Of a DNA stretch of 6,304 bases, positions 1 to 6,304 are shown one piece after another. Positions within the stretch are counted from its first letter, which is position 1. Every line of letters begins with the position of its first letter. The DNA is taken from assembly GCA_016206815.1 (NCBI GenBank), contig JACQQT010000030.1, positions 1-6,304 on the forward strand. The letters are read 5' to 3'. Origin of the DNA: Candidatus Omnitrophota bacterium (GTDB taxonomy: Bacteria; Omnitrophota; Omnitrophia; Omnitrophales; Danuiimicrobiaceae). The translations under genes were made by a program, and so were the position numbers. The notes under the pieces are model-generated. The model was not told the origin of the DNA. It made no database searches and saw nothing but the letters and a program-made list of their open reading frames with translations.

Positions 1-64
1 CGAAGCTTGGTATCGCGCACGGTTCGGGTCCGTGAGATCGGAGGTTCAAATCCTCTCGCCCCGA
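1..64 (+). tRNA. tRNA-Pro (anticodon CGG), 5'-truncated by the window edge
   Basis: The window begins at about tRNA position 11, so the 5' acceptor strand and roughly ten bases are missing. The rest folds canonically. The D-loop carries the GG pair at 9-10. The anticodon stem CACGG/CCGTG (18-22/30-34) encloses a 7-base loop, TTCGGGT, with anticodon CGG at 25-27, which reads proline codon CCG. A 5-base variable loop (35-39) follows. The T-stem GGAGG/CCTCT (40-44/52-56) encloses TTCAAAT. The 3' acceptor strand is CGCCCCG (57-63) and the discriminator base is A64. CCA is not encoded, because GAT follows. The gene delivers proline to the ribosome. Its 3' end is repeated downstream at 283-303. Confidence 0.95.
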
Positions 65-77
65 GATTCTTTTATTT
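47..77 (+). repeat. Direct repeat copy 1: tRNA-Pro 3' end plus T-rich flank
   Basis: A 21-base stretch (47-67), starting in the T-loop and running through the discriminator base, is identical to 283-303. After a one-base indel (TT here, T in copy 2) the match resumes as CTTTTATTT (69-77 versus 304-312). Outside the tRNA the repeat still includes the T-rich flank, so the similarity is not just conserved tRNA sequence. The arrangement resembles att sites that integrative elements form at tRNA 3' ends. This copy is the one that completes the functional tRNA. Confidence 0.85.
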
Positions 78-93
78 GATCCGTACTCGGGCT

Positions 94-126
94 GTACTGT
101 GATTGAACGAAATTCAATCACAGTGC
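94..126. repeat. Inverted repeat with 12 perfect pairs
   Basis: ACTGTGATTGAA (96-107) is the exact reverse complement of TTCAATCACAGT (113-124), with a 5-base loop CGAAA. Positions 94-95 add a G-C pair and a wobble pair with 125-126. No T-run follows the right arm, so this is not a classical intrinsic terminator for the tRNA. It is the first of several hairpins between the two tRNA-end repeats and may be part of a non-coding element or a processed RNA. Confidence 0.85.
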
Positions 127-142
127 GCCCCGACCATCAAGG

Positions 143-176
143 ATATTTGTCTGGAGCAGATGCTCCAGACAAATAT
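143..176. repeat. Perfect 16-bp inverted repeat with almost no loop
   Basis: ATATTTGTCTGGAGCA (143-158) is followed by GA and then by its exact reverse complement at 161-176. In a real hairpin the innermost pair would open to give a 15-bp stem with a 4-base AGAT loop. As DNA this is a strong candidate for cruciform extrusion or for a dimeric protein binding site. No T-run follows, so intrinsic termination is unlikely. Confidence 0.9.
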
Positions 177-189
177 GGAATAGCGGAGC

Positions 190-300
190 GGGACGGAGGA
201 TTTGAAGGGAGCCCCGTAAACGCGACATTTAGGAGCGTTTTGTTACGGGGCGGGTGGCCGCCCGCAGCGAAGCGGAGGGCGCCAAATCCTCTCGCCCCGA
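190..300. other. GC-rich branched inverted-repeat region ending in the second tRNA-end copy
   Basis: Several complementary pairs are nested here. GAGGATTTG (196-204) pairs with CAAATCCTC (283-291) as an outer stem. CCCCGTAA (212-219) pairs with TTACGGGG (243-250), and the stem can be extended by ACGC/GCGT (220-223/235-238) across a 4-base bulge. CCGC/GCGG (262-265/272-275) forms a small hairpin. As an alternative, CGGGGCG (246-252) pairs exactly with CGCCCCG (293-299). No credible protein is encoded. Together with the two upstream hairpins this fills the space between the tRNA-end repeats. The function is unknown. It could be a non-autonomous mobile element, a REP-like repeat or a structured RNA. 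Confidence 0.6.
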
Positions 301-312
301 GATCTTTTATTT
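283..312 (+). repeat. Direct repeat copy 2: displaced tRNA-Pro 3' end
   Basis: Bases 283-303 match 47-67 exactly, and CTTTTATTT continues the match after a one-base indel. Upstream of the exact block a CGGAGG (273-278) matches the tRNA's CGGAGG (39-44), but the T-loop differs: GCGCCAAAT here and TTCAAAT in the tRNA. The T-stem and acceptor 3' strand are therefore kept while the rest of the tRNA is absent. The copy lies 25 bases upstream of the next gene's start codon, so the element abuts the TPR gene's translation start region. Confidence 0.85.
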
Positions 313-324
313 CGACCACTTTCT

Positions 325-330
325 AAGGGA
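325..330 (+). promoter_or_regulatory. Ribosome binding site deciding the TPR gene start
   Basis: AAGGGA ends 7 bases before the ATG at 338. An in-frame ATG exists at 254, but starting there would translate the repeat element and the tRNA-end copy as 28 extra residues that do not resemble a TPR protein. The Shine-Dalgarno-like sequence supports 338. Confidence 0.6.
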
Positions 331-337
331 AAGACCT

Positions 338-703
338 ATGCAGACAGGGGCTTCGGATTTTGAAATTTCTTTTTTTGAGCGGTTGGCGAAAGAAAATCCT
401 GATTTCGCGGATGCTCTCATTCCGCTCGCTGAGAGCTACACCAAAAAAGGTTTTTATGACAAGGGACTCCAAATCGACAGGCGGCTGGCCAGACTTCGTA
501 AAAATGACCCGATTGTTCACTACAATTTAGCGTGTAGTTTTGCCCTCGTCAGGAAGAAAGACGAAGCCATCACCGCCTTAAGACGGGCGATCCGGTTGGG
601 CTACTCTGATTTTGAGCATCTCAAGCGAGATCCCGACCTAAAAATCCTGCGCGACGATTCCCGTTTCGTTTCGCTTCTTGCGAAAAAATCCATCCAGGTT
701 TGA
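338..703 (+). CDS. Small tetratricopeptide-repeat (TPR) protein
   Basis: This is a protein of 121 residues, all helical in character. Two TPR-like helix pairs are visible, at about residues 22-56 (ADALIPLAESYTKKGFYDKG) and 57-90 (IVHYNLACSFALVRKKDEAI), with the usual small residues at packing positions. The C-terminal segment, DPDLKILRDDSRFVSLL, is the capping helix often seen where a TPR array ends. There is no signal peptide or membrane segment, so it is probably cytoplasmic. TPR proteins act as protein-binding scaffolds, and the partner here cannot be told. The rlmH start follows the stop codon after only 6 bases, so the two are probably cotranscribed. The start at 338 is chosen over 254 because of its Shine-Dalgarno-like AAGGGA and because the longer form reads through repeat DNA. 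Confidence 0.85.
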   Translation: MQTGASDFEISFFERLAKENPDFADALIPLAESYTKKGFYDKGLQIDRRLARLRKNDPIVHYNLACSFALVRKKDEAITALRRAIRLGYSDFEHLKRDPDLKILRDDSRFVSLLAKKSIQV

Positions 704-709
704 ATCCCG

Positions 710-1168
710 ATGGAAATCCGGTTTTGCCTTGCTTGGCTTCAATCGGGCGTATTGAGTTCGAAGGCATTCAAACTGGAAGCCGCACGGACACTTTTTAGTG
801 AATATGTAACCCGCATTTCCAAATTCACCCCGTGCCAAATTGCAGGTATGCCGGCAAAGGGGGGATCTCGGAAAACAGCTCGAAAAATTTGGGTTTGCGA
901 CCGCTCGCAAGGTGCTAAAATGCTGTCTTCCGAAGCGCTGGCCGATACGCTCGAGAAGGTGCGTGATTCAGGAACGCGCGAGCTTTGCATCACAATCGGA
1001 GGCCCGGACGGATTTTCAGCCGGAGAGCTCGAGGCGCTGAAACCGGATTTAAGATGGAGTTTCGGACCCCTGACGTTGCCGCACGAATTGGCTGCGGTGG
1101 TCGCAACGGAGCAAATCTATAGGGCGTGGAGCATCATCAAACACCTGCCTTATCATACGGGGCATTAA
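710..1168 (+). CDS. rlmH: 23S rRNA (pseudouridine1915-N3)-methyltransferase RlmH
   Basis: This is a SPOUT-class methyltransferase of 152 residues (E. coli RlmH has about 155). The family uses S-adenosylmethionine to methylate N3 of pseudouridine 1915 in helix 69 of 23S rRNA on assembled ribosomes. The C-terminal half is diagnostic: IGGPDG (residues 96-101) and LTLPHEL (121-127) shape the trefoil-knot cofactor site, and EQIYRAWSI (134-142) followed by PYH (147-149) is the family signature. The N-terminal part aligns through LFSEYVTRISKF (29-40). Between about residues 53 and 60 the protein seems to lack the roughly 20-residue linker helix seen in E. coli, while the N-terminal segment is a little longer. 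The ATG at 710 gives the expected N-terminal strand, although its ribosome binding site is weak. The stop codon directly abuts the next gene's start. Confidence 0.9.
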   Translation: MEIRFCLAWLQSGVLSSKAFKLEAARTLFSEYVTRISKFTPCQIAGMPAKGGSRKTARKIWVCDRSQGAKMLSSEALADTLEKVRDSGTRELCITIGGPDGFSAGELEALKPDLRWSFGPLTLPHELAAVVATEQIYRAWSIIKHLPYHTGH

Positions 1169-1390
1169 TTGAAATTGTTCATTCACGTCAAGAGCAGTGC
1201 CAAAGAAAATAAAGTTGAGAAAATAGACGACGCCCATTTTCGGGTCCTCGTCAAAGCCCCTCCGAAGGAAGGGCGCGCCAATCAAGCGGTTCTGGATGTG
1301 TTGAGCGAATATTTCGATGTTCCAAAATCGAGTCTTTCGATTTTGAGCGGGAAAAATTCAAAACAAAAAGTGGTCGAGATGTCATTCTGA
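1169..1390 (+). CDS. DUF167 / YggU family protein (UPF0235)
   Basis: This is a 73-residue protein of the YggU/UPF0235 family, a small alpha/beta fold of unknown biochemical role found in bacteria, archaea and eukaryotes. The hallmarks are present: an N-terminal strand (KLFIHVKSSAKENKV), the APPKEGRAN motif at 30-38, a following helix (QAVLDVLSEYFDV), and LSGKNSKQKVV at 59-69. The start is a TTG at 1169, immediately after the rlmH stop. No ATG is available in frame near the beginning, and GGGG at 1159-1162 could serve as a ribosome binding site. The final codons TCA TTC TGA lie inside the palindromic repeat at 1381-1441, so the repeat supplies the last two residues and the stop. Its place behind rlmH suggests cotranscription. 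Confidence 0.88.
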   Translation: MKLFIHVKSSAKENKVEKIDDAHFRVLVKAPPKEGRANQAVLDVLSEYFDVPKSSLSILSGKNSKQKVVEMSF

Positions 1391-1441
1391 GCCGAAGGCG
1401 AAGAATCTGACTCGTAGATGCTTCGCTTTGCTCAGGATGAC
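1381..1441. repeat. 61-bp imperfect palindrome (REP-like intergenic element)
   Basis: The left arm (1381-1408) begins GTCATTCTGAGC and the right arm (1416-1441) ends GCTCAGGATGAC. The arms pair over about 26 positions, with one mismatch, two G-T wobbles and a 2-base bulge, around a 7-base centre, GACTCGT. Similar GTCATTCTGAG...CTCAGAATGAC palindromes are, to my recollection, scattered between genes in several bacterial genomes. It overlaps the end of the YggU gene and stops 3 bases before the malic enzyme's Shine-Dalgarno sequence. In RNA it would form a long stem there. It has no T-run, so simple intrinsic termination is not expected. Confidence 0.85.
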
Positions 1442-1444
1442 TCT

Positions 1445-1451
1445 GGAGGAG
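1445..1451 (+). promoter_or_regulatory. Strong ribosome binding site of the malic enzyme gene
   Basis: GGAGGAG ends 6 bases before the ATG at 1458. It is the clearest Shine-Dalgarno sequence in the window. Its closeness to the palindrome ending at 1441 means that the RNA hairpin would sit at its 5' edge. Confidence 0.8.
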
Positions 1452-1457
1452 AAATAA

Positions 1458-2897
1458 ATGGTGCCTGACAGCGGTCCTTATTCCAATTATCGATTAACGG
1501 TGCGGCTTGAGCTGAAGAATAAACCCGGCGTTTTCGAACGTGTGGTTCGGACGCTTGCCAAGGAAAACGTCAGCTTGGGGGCGATTGACACGGTGGAGGT
1601 CACGCGTCGGGAGATTACGCGCGATATCACGTTTGATGTGAGCAACGAAGCTCATGGCAAGCGCATCATCGGAAGACTCGGGCGAATTAAGGATGTTGCG
1701 CTCGTTCAAGCCTCAGACCGTATTTTCCTGCTTCACCTGGGCGGGAAAATTGCAGTTCAACCAAAAATTCCGATCAAAACCCGGAATCAGCTTTCCATGG
1801 CCTACACGCCGGGCGTTGCGCGCGTTTCCAATGCGATTGCAGAAGAGCCTTCCAAAGTGTACCAACTGACGGTGAAGGGAAATACGGTGGCCGTCGTCTC
1901 AGACGGTTCCGCCATCTTGGGGCTTGGCAATCTGGGGCCTGAGGCCGCGCTTCCTGTGATGGAAGGAAAAGCCATGCTGTTTAAGGAATTTGCCGGAATC
2001 GATGCGTGGCCCATTTGTTTGGCAACACAAGATACCGACGAGATTGTCAATACGGTGAAGCACATTGCTCCTGTTTTCGGCGGAATTAATTTGGAGGATA
2101 TCAGCTATCCCAGGTGTTTTGAAATCGAGAACCGGCTGAAGCGGGAGCTGGATATTCCGGTGATGCACGATGATCAACATGGGACAGCCGTTGTCGTGTT
2201 GGCGGCGCTTAAAAATGCGCTAAAAATTGTTAAAAAAGATATTCGAAAAATTAAAATTGTGGTGAGCGGTATCGGAGCAGCCGGTGTCGCGGTTTCCCGT
2301 TTTTTACTCGAAGCGGGCGCCGTCCATTTGGTGGCTTGCAGCCGCAAGGGAATTGTCTTTTCAACCGAGCAATCCGGCCTCCGCGCCGCCAGAAAGGATT
2401 TTATGGCGCAGATTCACAGGGACCGGCCGGGAGAAAGCTTGAAAGAAGCTCTGGTGGGCGCCGATGTTTTTATCGGTCTTTCCCATGCAAATATTTTGGA
2501 AGCGAAAGACGTTAGGAAAATGAAAAAGGACCGGATTGTATTTGCCATGGCCAATCCGGATCCGGAAATAGCCCCTCAAAAAGCACTCAAGGTTTCACGC
2601 ATCTACGCCACCGGGCGAAGCGATATTCCCAACCAGATTAATAACGCGCTTGCATTTCCCGGTATTTTTCGCGGCGCCTTGGACGTTCGCGCAAAAACAA
2701 TTAATGAAGCGATGAAGCTGGCGGCGGCCGATGCGATCGCCCGTCTCGTTTCCCGCGTTCAGCTTGGAGAGGAATATATTATTCCCAGCATATTCGACAA
2801 ACGAGTCGTGATCGCTGTGGCGCAGGCGGTTTCTCGCGCGGCGATTCAAACAGGCGTTGCCCGAAAGCGGCTCCGGAAAGATAATAGCAGCCTGTGA
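1458..2897 (+). CDS. NAD(P)-dependent malic enzyme with N-terminal ACT domain
   Basis: This is a 479-residue cytoplasmic enzyme expected to decarboxylate malate oxidatively to pyruvate and CO2, linking the TCA cycle to pyruvate and yielding NAD(P)H. Residues 11-85 form an ACT domain (YRLTVRLELKNKPGVFERVV), a small-molecule binding fold that implies allosteric control, with the ligand unknown. The malic domain follows: YTPGVA with catalytic Tyr116, SDGSAILGLGNLGP (148-161), and EGKA with catalytic Lys171. Metal ligands inferred by homology are Glu213/Asp214 in NLEDI and Asp239 in HDDQHGTA. The Rossmann part has GIGAAG (271-276), ANPDPE (365-370) and RSDIPNQINN (387-396). After the second strand the usual acidic residue is replaced (ACSRKG, 293-298), which leaves NAD versus NADP use open. 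The last 4 bases overlap metF (GTGA). Confidence 0.93.
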   Translation: MVPDSGPYSNYRLTVRLELKNKPGVFERVVRTLAKENVSLGAIDTVEVTRREITRDITFDVSNEAHGKRIIGRLGRIKDVALVQASDRIFLLHLGGKIAVQPKIPIKTRNQLSMAYTPGVARVSNAIAEEPSKVYQLTVKGNTVAVVSDGSAILGLGNLGPEAALPVMEGKAMLFKEFAGIDAWPICLATQDTDEIVNTVKHIAPVFGGINLEDISYPRCFEIENRLKRELDIPVMHDDQHGTAVVVLAALKNALKIVKKDIRKIKIVVSGIGAAGVAVSRFLLEAGAVHLVACSRKGIVFSTEQSGLRAARKDFMAQIHRDRPGESLKEALVGADVFIGLSHANILEAKDVRKMKKDRIVFAMANPDPEIAPQKALKVSRIYATGRSDIPNQINNALAFPGIFRGALDVRAKTINEAMKLAAADAIARLVSRVQLGEEYIIPSIFDKRVVIAVAQAVSRAAIQTGVARKRLRKDNSSL

Positions 2898-3778
2898 AAA
2901 TATCCGATTGTTACCGGCAACAAAAACAGACTTTTTCCTTCGAGTTTTTCCCGCCCAAGACGGATGACGGTGAGAAAAAACTTTTTGAAATTGTTGCACA
3001 CCTCAAGCAATTAAAACCCTCTTTCGTATCGGTGACCTATGGGGCGATGGGAACGACGCGCGCCAATACGATTCGGATTGTCGAGCGGATTCAGGATGAG
3101 ATTGGGATTGAAGCAGCGGCGCATTTAACCTGTGTCGGCCAAAGCAAAGATGAAATCGAAACTGTTTTGGAAGAATTGCATGAGAAGGGAATTGAAAACA
3201 TCGTTGCACTGAGGGGAGATCCTCCGAAAGGGGAAAGTGAGTTCAAACCAGTTCCGAACGGATTCCGCCATGCCTCAGAGCTTGTCCGGTTCATCCGAAA
3301 ACATCCGAAGTTTCAAGATGCGTTTTCGCTTGCGGTCGCGGGTTATCCGGAATGCCATGTCGAATGTCGCGACCGGGAAAAAGATCTTCAGCATTTAAAG
3401 ATGAAGGTGGAGGAAGGTTCCGACGTTGTGATTACGCAGCTTTTTTTCAACAATCGTGATTTTTTTGATTTCGTGAACCGCTGCCGCAAAACCGGCATTC
3501 GCATCCCCATTGTTCCCGGGATTATGCCGGTGACTCACGGCCCTCAGATTCAGCGGTTTGCTTCCATGTGCGGGGCAGGCATCCCCAAAAAAATACAGGA
3601 GGCGATCGAAAAGTTCGGAGATGATCAACCTTCGGTTGAAGCCTTCGGCGTGGAATATGCGACGGAGCAGTGCCGGGAACTTTTAAAAAACGGGGTTCCG
3701 GGGATTCATTTTTATACGTTGAACAAATCTCATGCCACCGAGCGAATCTATACGAACCTGGGTCTTTGCAAACGATAA
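2894..3778 (+). CDS. metF: 5,10-methylenetetrahydrofolate reductase (MetF)
   Basis: This is a 294-residue FAD-dependent TIM-barrel enzyme of normal length for bacterial MetF. It reduces 5,10-methylene-THF to 5-methyl-THF, the methyl donor for methionine synthesis (or the reverse reaction in Wood-Ljungdahl organisms). Motifs in order are FSFEFFPPKT with catalytic Glu17, SVTYGAMGTTRANT (46-59), HLTCVG (77-82), ALRGDPP with FAD-contacting Asp109, AGYPECH (149-155), TQLFFNN with Gln182, VPGIMPV (207-213) and the C-terminal GVPGIHFYTLN (267-277). The GTG start overlaps the malic enzyme stop by 4 bases. No strong ribosome binding site is visible, so translation is probably coupled. The stop TAA shares its last A with the next start. 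No zinc-protein partner gene (MetV) lies beside it, so nothing here points to the acetogen-type complex. Confidence 0.95.
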   Translation: MKISDCYRQQKQTFSFEFFPPKTDDGEKKLFEIVAHLKQLKPSFVSVTYGAMGTTRANTIRIVERIQDEIGIEAAAHLTCVGQSKDEIETVLEELHEKGIENIVALRGDPPKGESEFKPVPNGFRHASELVRFIRKHPKFQDAFSLAVAGYPECHVECRDREKDLQHLKMKVEEGSDVVITQLFFNNRDFFDFVNRCRKTGIRIPIVPGIMPVTHGPQIQRFASMCGAGIPKKIQEAIEKFGDDQPSVEAFGVEYATEQCRELLKNGVPGIHFYTLNKSHATERIYTNLGLCKR

Positions 3779-4458
3779 TGGCACAGATCAAACTTTCGCC
3801 TTCCACGTTGAATTTATTTTTGGAGTGTCCGAGATGCTTTTGGATGGACAAGGTGAAGAACATCAAGCGGCCGCGCGGCATTTTTCCTTCACTTCCGAGC
3901 GGGATGGACCGCGCGATCAAGGTCCACTTTGACGGTTTTCGGAAACAGGAAACACTTCCGCCCGAGCTTGGCGGAGGAAATTTTGAAAGGGTGAAACTTT
4001 ATTCCGATCAGAAACAGCTCAATTTGTGGCGCGAGTGGCGGACGGGTCTTGTCTATCAGGATTCGGACGGTTCTGTTTTAAGCGGTGCCCTGGACGATCT
4101 TTTGGTGAAGGACGGCAAGCACATTCCTTTTGATTATAAAACGAAGGGTTCACCCACGACGGAAGAAGATGCGGTGAAATATTACCAAAATCAGCTGGAT
4201 TGTTACACGCTGCTTCTGGAGTCGAACCAGCTTCCGACCATCGGTTATGCGTTCCTTTTATATTATTCACCGAAAGCCGTTTCGGAAAACGGAAACGTGG
4301 CGTTCGAGCTGCAAGCCATTAAAATTCAAACGGATGCGGATCGCGCACGCGCCACCTTCCGGAATGCGGTTCATCTTTTGAAAGGAACCCGCCCCAATTC
4401 CGCCCCTCGCTGTGAATACTGCGGCTGGCTTCGCAAATTCTCCATCCCTCAGTCATAG
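3778..4458 (+). CDS. PD-(D/E)XK nuclease family protein (RecB/Cas4-like)
   Basis: This is a 226-residue stand-alone RecB-type nuclease domain. The N-terminal LSPSTLNLFLECPRCFW (residues 6-22) is the classic entry helix of the family. The active site is readable: GALDDL with Asp106, FDYKTKG with Asp119 and Lys121, and QLDCY (139-143) as the family's Q-x-x-x-Y motif. His50 may be the additional metal ligand. Two cysteine pairs, Cys17/Cys20 near the start and Cys212/Cys215 (CEYC) near the end, could hold an iron-sulfur cluster as in Cas4 and AddB, although the spacing differs. The ATG at 3778 overlaps the metF stop (TAATG). An upstream in-frame ATG at 3670 lies inside metF and is not preferred. 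The role is probably DNA processing or repair. There is no CRISPR array or helicase nearby, so calling it Cas4 would be unjustified. Confidence 0.82.
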   Translation: MAQIKLSPSTLNLFLECPRCFWMDKVKNIKRPRGIFPSLPSGMDRAIKVHFDGFRKQETLPPELGGGNFERVKLYSDQKQLNLWREWRTGLVYQDSDGSVLSGALDDLLVKDGKHIPFDYKTKGSPTTEEDAVKYYQNQLDCYTLLLESNQLPTIGYAFLLYYSPKAVSENGNVAFELQAIKIQTDADRARATFRNAVHLLKGTRPNSAPRCEYCGWLRKFSIPQS

Positions 4459-4471
4459 GGGCATCTCTAGA

Positions 4472-4505
4472 AAAAAGAGGACGGACTATAGTCTGTCCTC
4501 TTTTT
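4472..4505. terminator. Strong intrinsic terminator, possibly bidirectional
   Basis: AAAAAGAGGACGGACT (4472-4487) pairs with 4490-4505, with one G-T wobble (4483/4494). The innermost bases open to a TATA loop. The stem core is GC-containing, and the right arm ends in a T-run (4501-4505) followed by CTTT. The matching A-run on the left arm means that it could also stop transcription from the opposite strand. It lies 13 bases after the nuclease stop and closes the upstream operon. Confidence 0.92.
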
Positions 4506-4516
4506 CTTTAAAATGA

Positions 4517-4522
4517 TAAAAT
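4517..4522 (+). promoter_or_regulatory. Possible -10 element of a leaderless promoter
   Basis: TAAAAT lies 5 bases before the ATG at 4528. A sigma70-type start would therefore fall at about the A of that ATG, giving a leaderless mRNA. The corresponding -35 position (about 4494-4499, TGTCCT) lies in the terminator stem and is poor. The only alternative ribosome binding site, AAGG at 4523-4526, sits one base from the ATG, which is too close for normal use. This is tentative. Confidence 0.35.
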
Positions 4523-4527
4523 AAGGC

Positions 4528-6304
<1,777 letters not shown>

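Noticed and set aside
94..126. Hairpin as the intrinsic terminator of the tRNA-Pro gene.
   Set aside because: The right arm is followed by GCGCCCCGACC rather than a T-run. The only T-rich stretch (67-77) lies before the hairpin.
99..326. Open frames on both strands across the tRNA-end repeat element (99-326 + and 137-319 -).
   Set aside because: They run through hairpins and the tRNA-end copy, resemble no protein family, have no convincing ribosome binding site, and consist mirror-like of palindromic sequence. Their openness is explained by the repeats.
254..337. Upstream start (ATG 254) for the TPR gene.
   Set aside because: It would add 28 residues translated from the repeat and the tRNA fragment. 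The ATG at 338 has a Shine-Dalgarno-like sequence and begins near the recognisable domain.
1391..1457. A riboswitch or promoter upstream of the malic enzyme gene.
   Set aside because: The 67-bp gap is almost entirely the palindrome plus the ribosome binding site. I could not discern a riboswitch consensus or a -35/-10 pair.
2595..2999. A 134-residue antisense open frame opposite the malic enzyme and metF, and a similar 132-residue one at 3522-3920.
   Set aside because: Both are shadows of well-recognised sense genes, cross gene boundaries and show no family motifs.
3670..3777. Upstream start (ATG 3670) for the nuclease gene.
   Set aside because: It would overlap metF by over 100 bases in another frame. 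The ATG at 3778 gives the standard family N-terminus and a TAATG coupling junction.
3778..4458. Calling the nuclease Cas4 and inferring a CRISPR locus.
   Set aside because: No repeat-spacer array or other cas gene is present. RecB-like domains of this type occur in many non-CRISPR settings.

Overview
This is a bacterial chromosomal window with moderate GC content. It contains a truncated tRNA-Pro gene, a compact non-coding repeat-rich element, and eight protein genes, all on the + strand. The genes are housekeeping types: TPR protein, RlmH, YggU/DUF167, ACT-domain malic enzyme, MetF, RecB-like nuclease, metallophosphoesterase and NAD-dependent DNA ligase. LigA and RlmH place it in Bacteria. 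The dense packing, the intergenic palindromes and the ACT-plus-malic-enzyme architecture recall uncultured lineages such as Omnitrophota, but that placement is a guess from general impression and cannot be proven from this sequence.

Positions 1-337: the window opens inside a tRNA-Pro(CGG) gene, missing about ten 5' bases. The last bases of this tRNA and its T-rich flank recur about 236 bp downstream (47-77 versus 283-312). The interval between the copies holds two near-perfect hairpins and a longer branched inverted-repeat region, and no credible gene. This looks like a very small element inserted at, or copied from, a tRNA 3' end. It is the least ordinary part of the window.

Positions 338-4458: six genes lie head to tail, probably as one operon or two. 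The TPR gene, rlmH and the YggU gene are spaced by 6 and 0 bp. A 61-bp imperfect palindrome then supplies the stop codon of the YggU gene and ends just before the strong Shine-Dalgarno sequence of the malic enzyme gene. The malic enzyme gene, metF and the nuclease gene overlap by 4 and 1 bp, which suggests translational coupling. A strong intrinsic terminator at 4472-4505 closes this run.

Positions 4528-6304: a second transcription unit starts right after the terminator. It holds a metallophosphoesterase overlapping ligA by 4 bp (ATGA), and ligA runs off the end of the window.

Functionally the genes mix translation (tRNA-Pro, RlmH), central and one-carbon metabolism (malic enzyme, MetF) and DNA metabolism (nuclease, LigA). 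No single pathway ties them together, and I see no complete defence system or CRISPR array. The possible novelty lies in the tRNA-end element and the palindrome, with some lesser oddities in the proteins.
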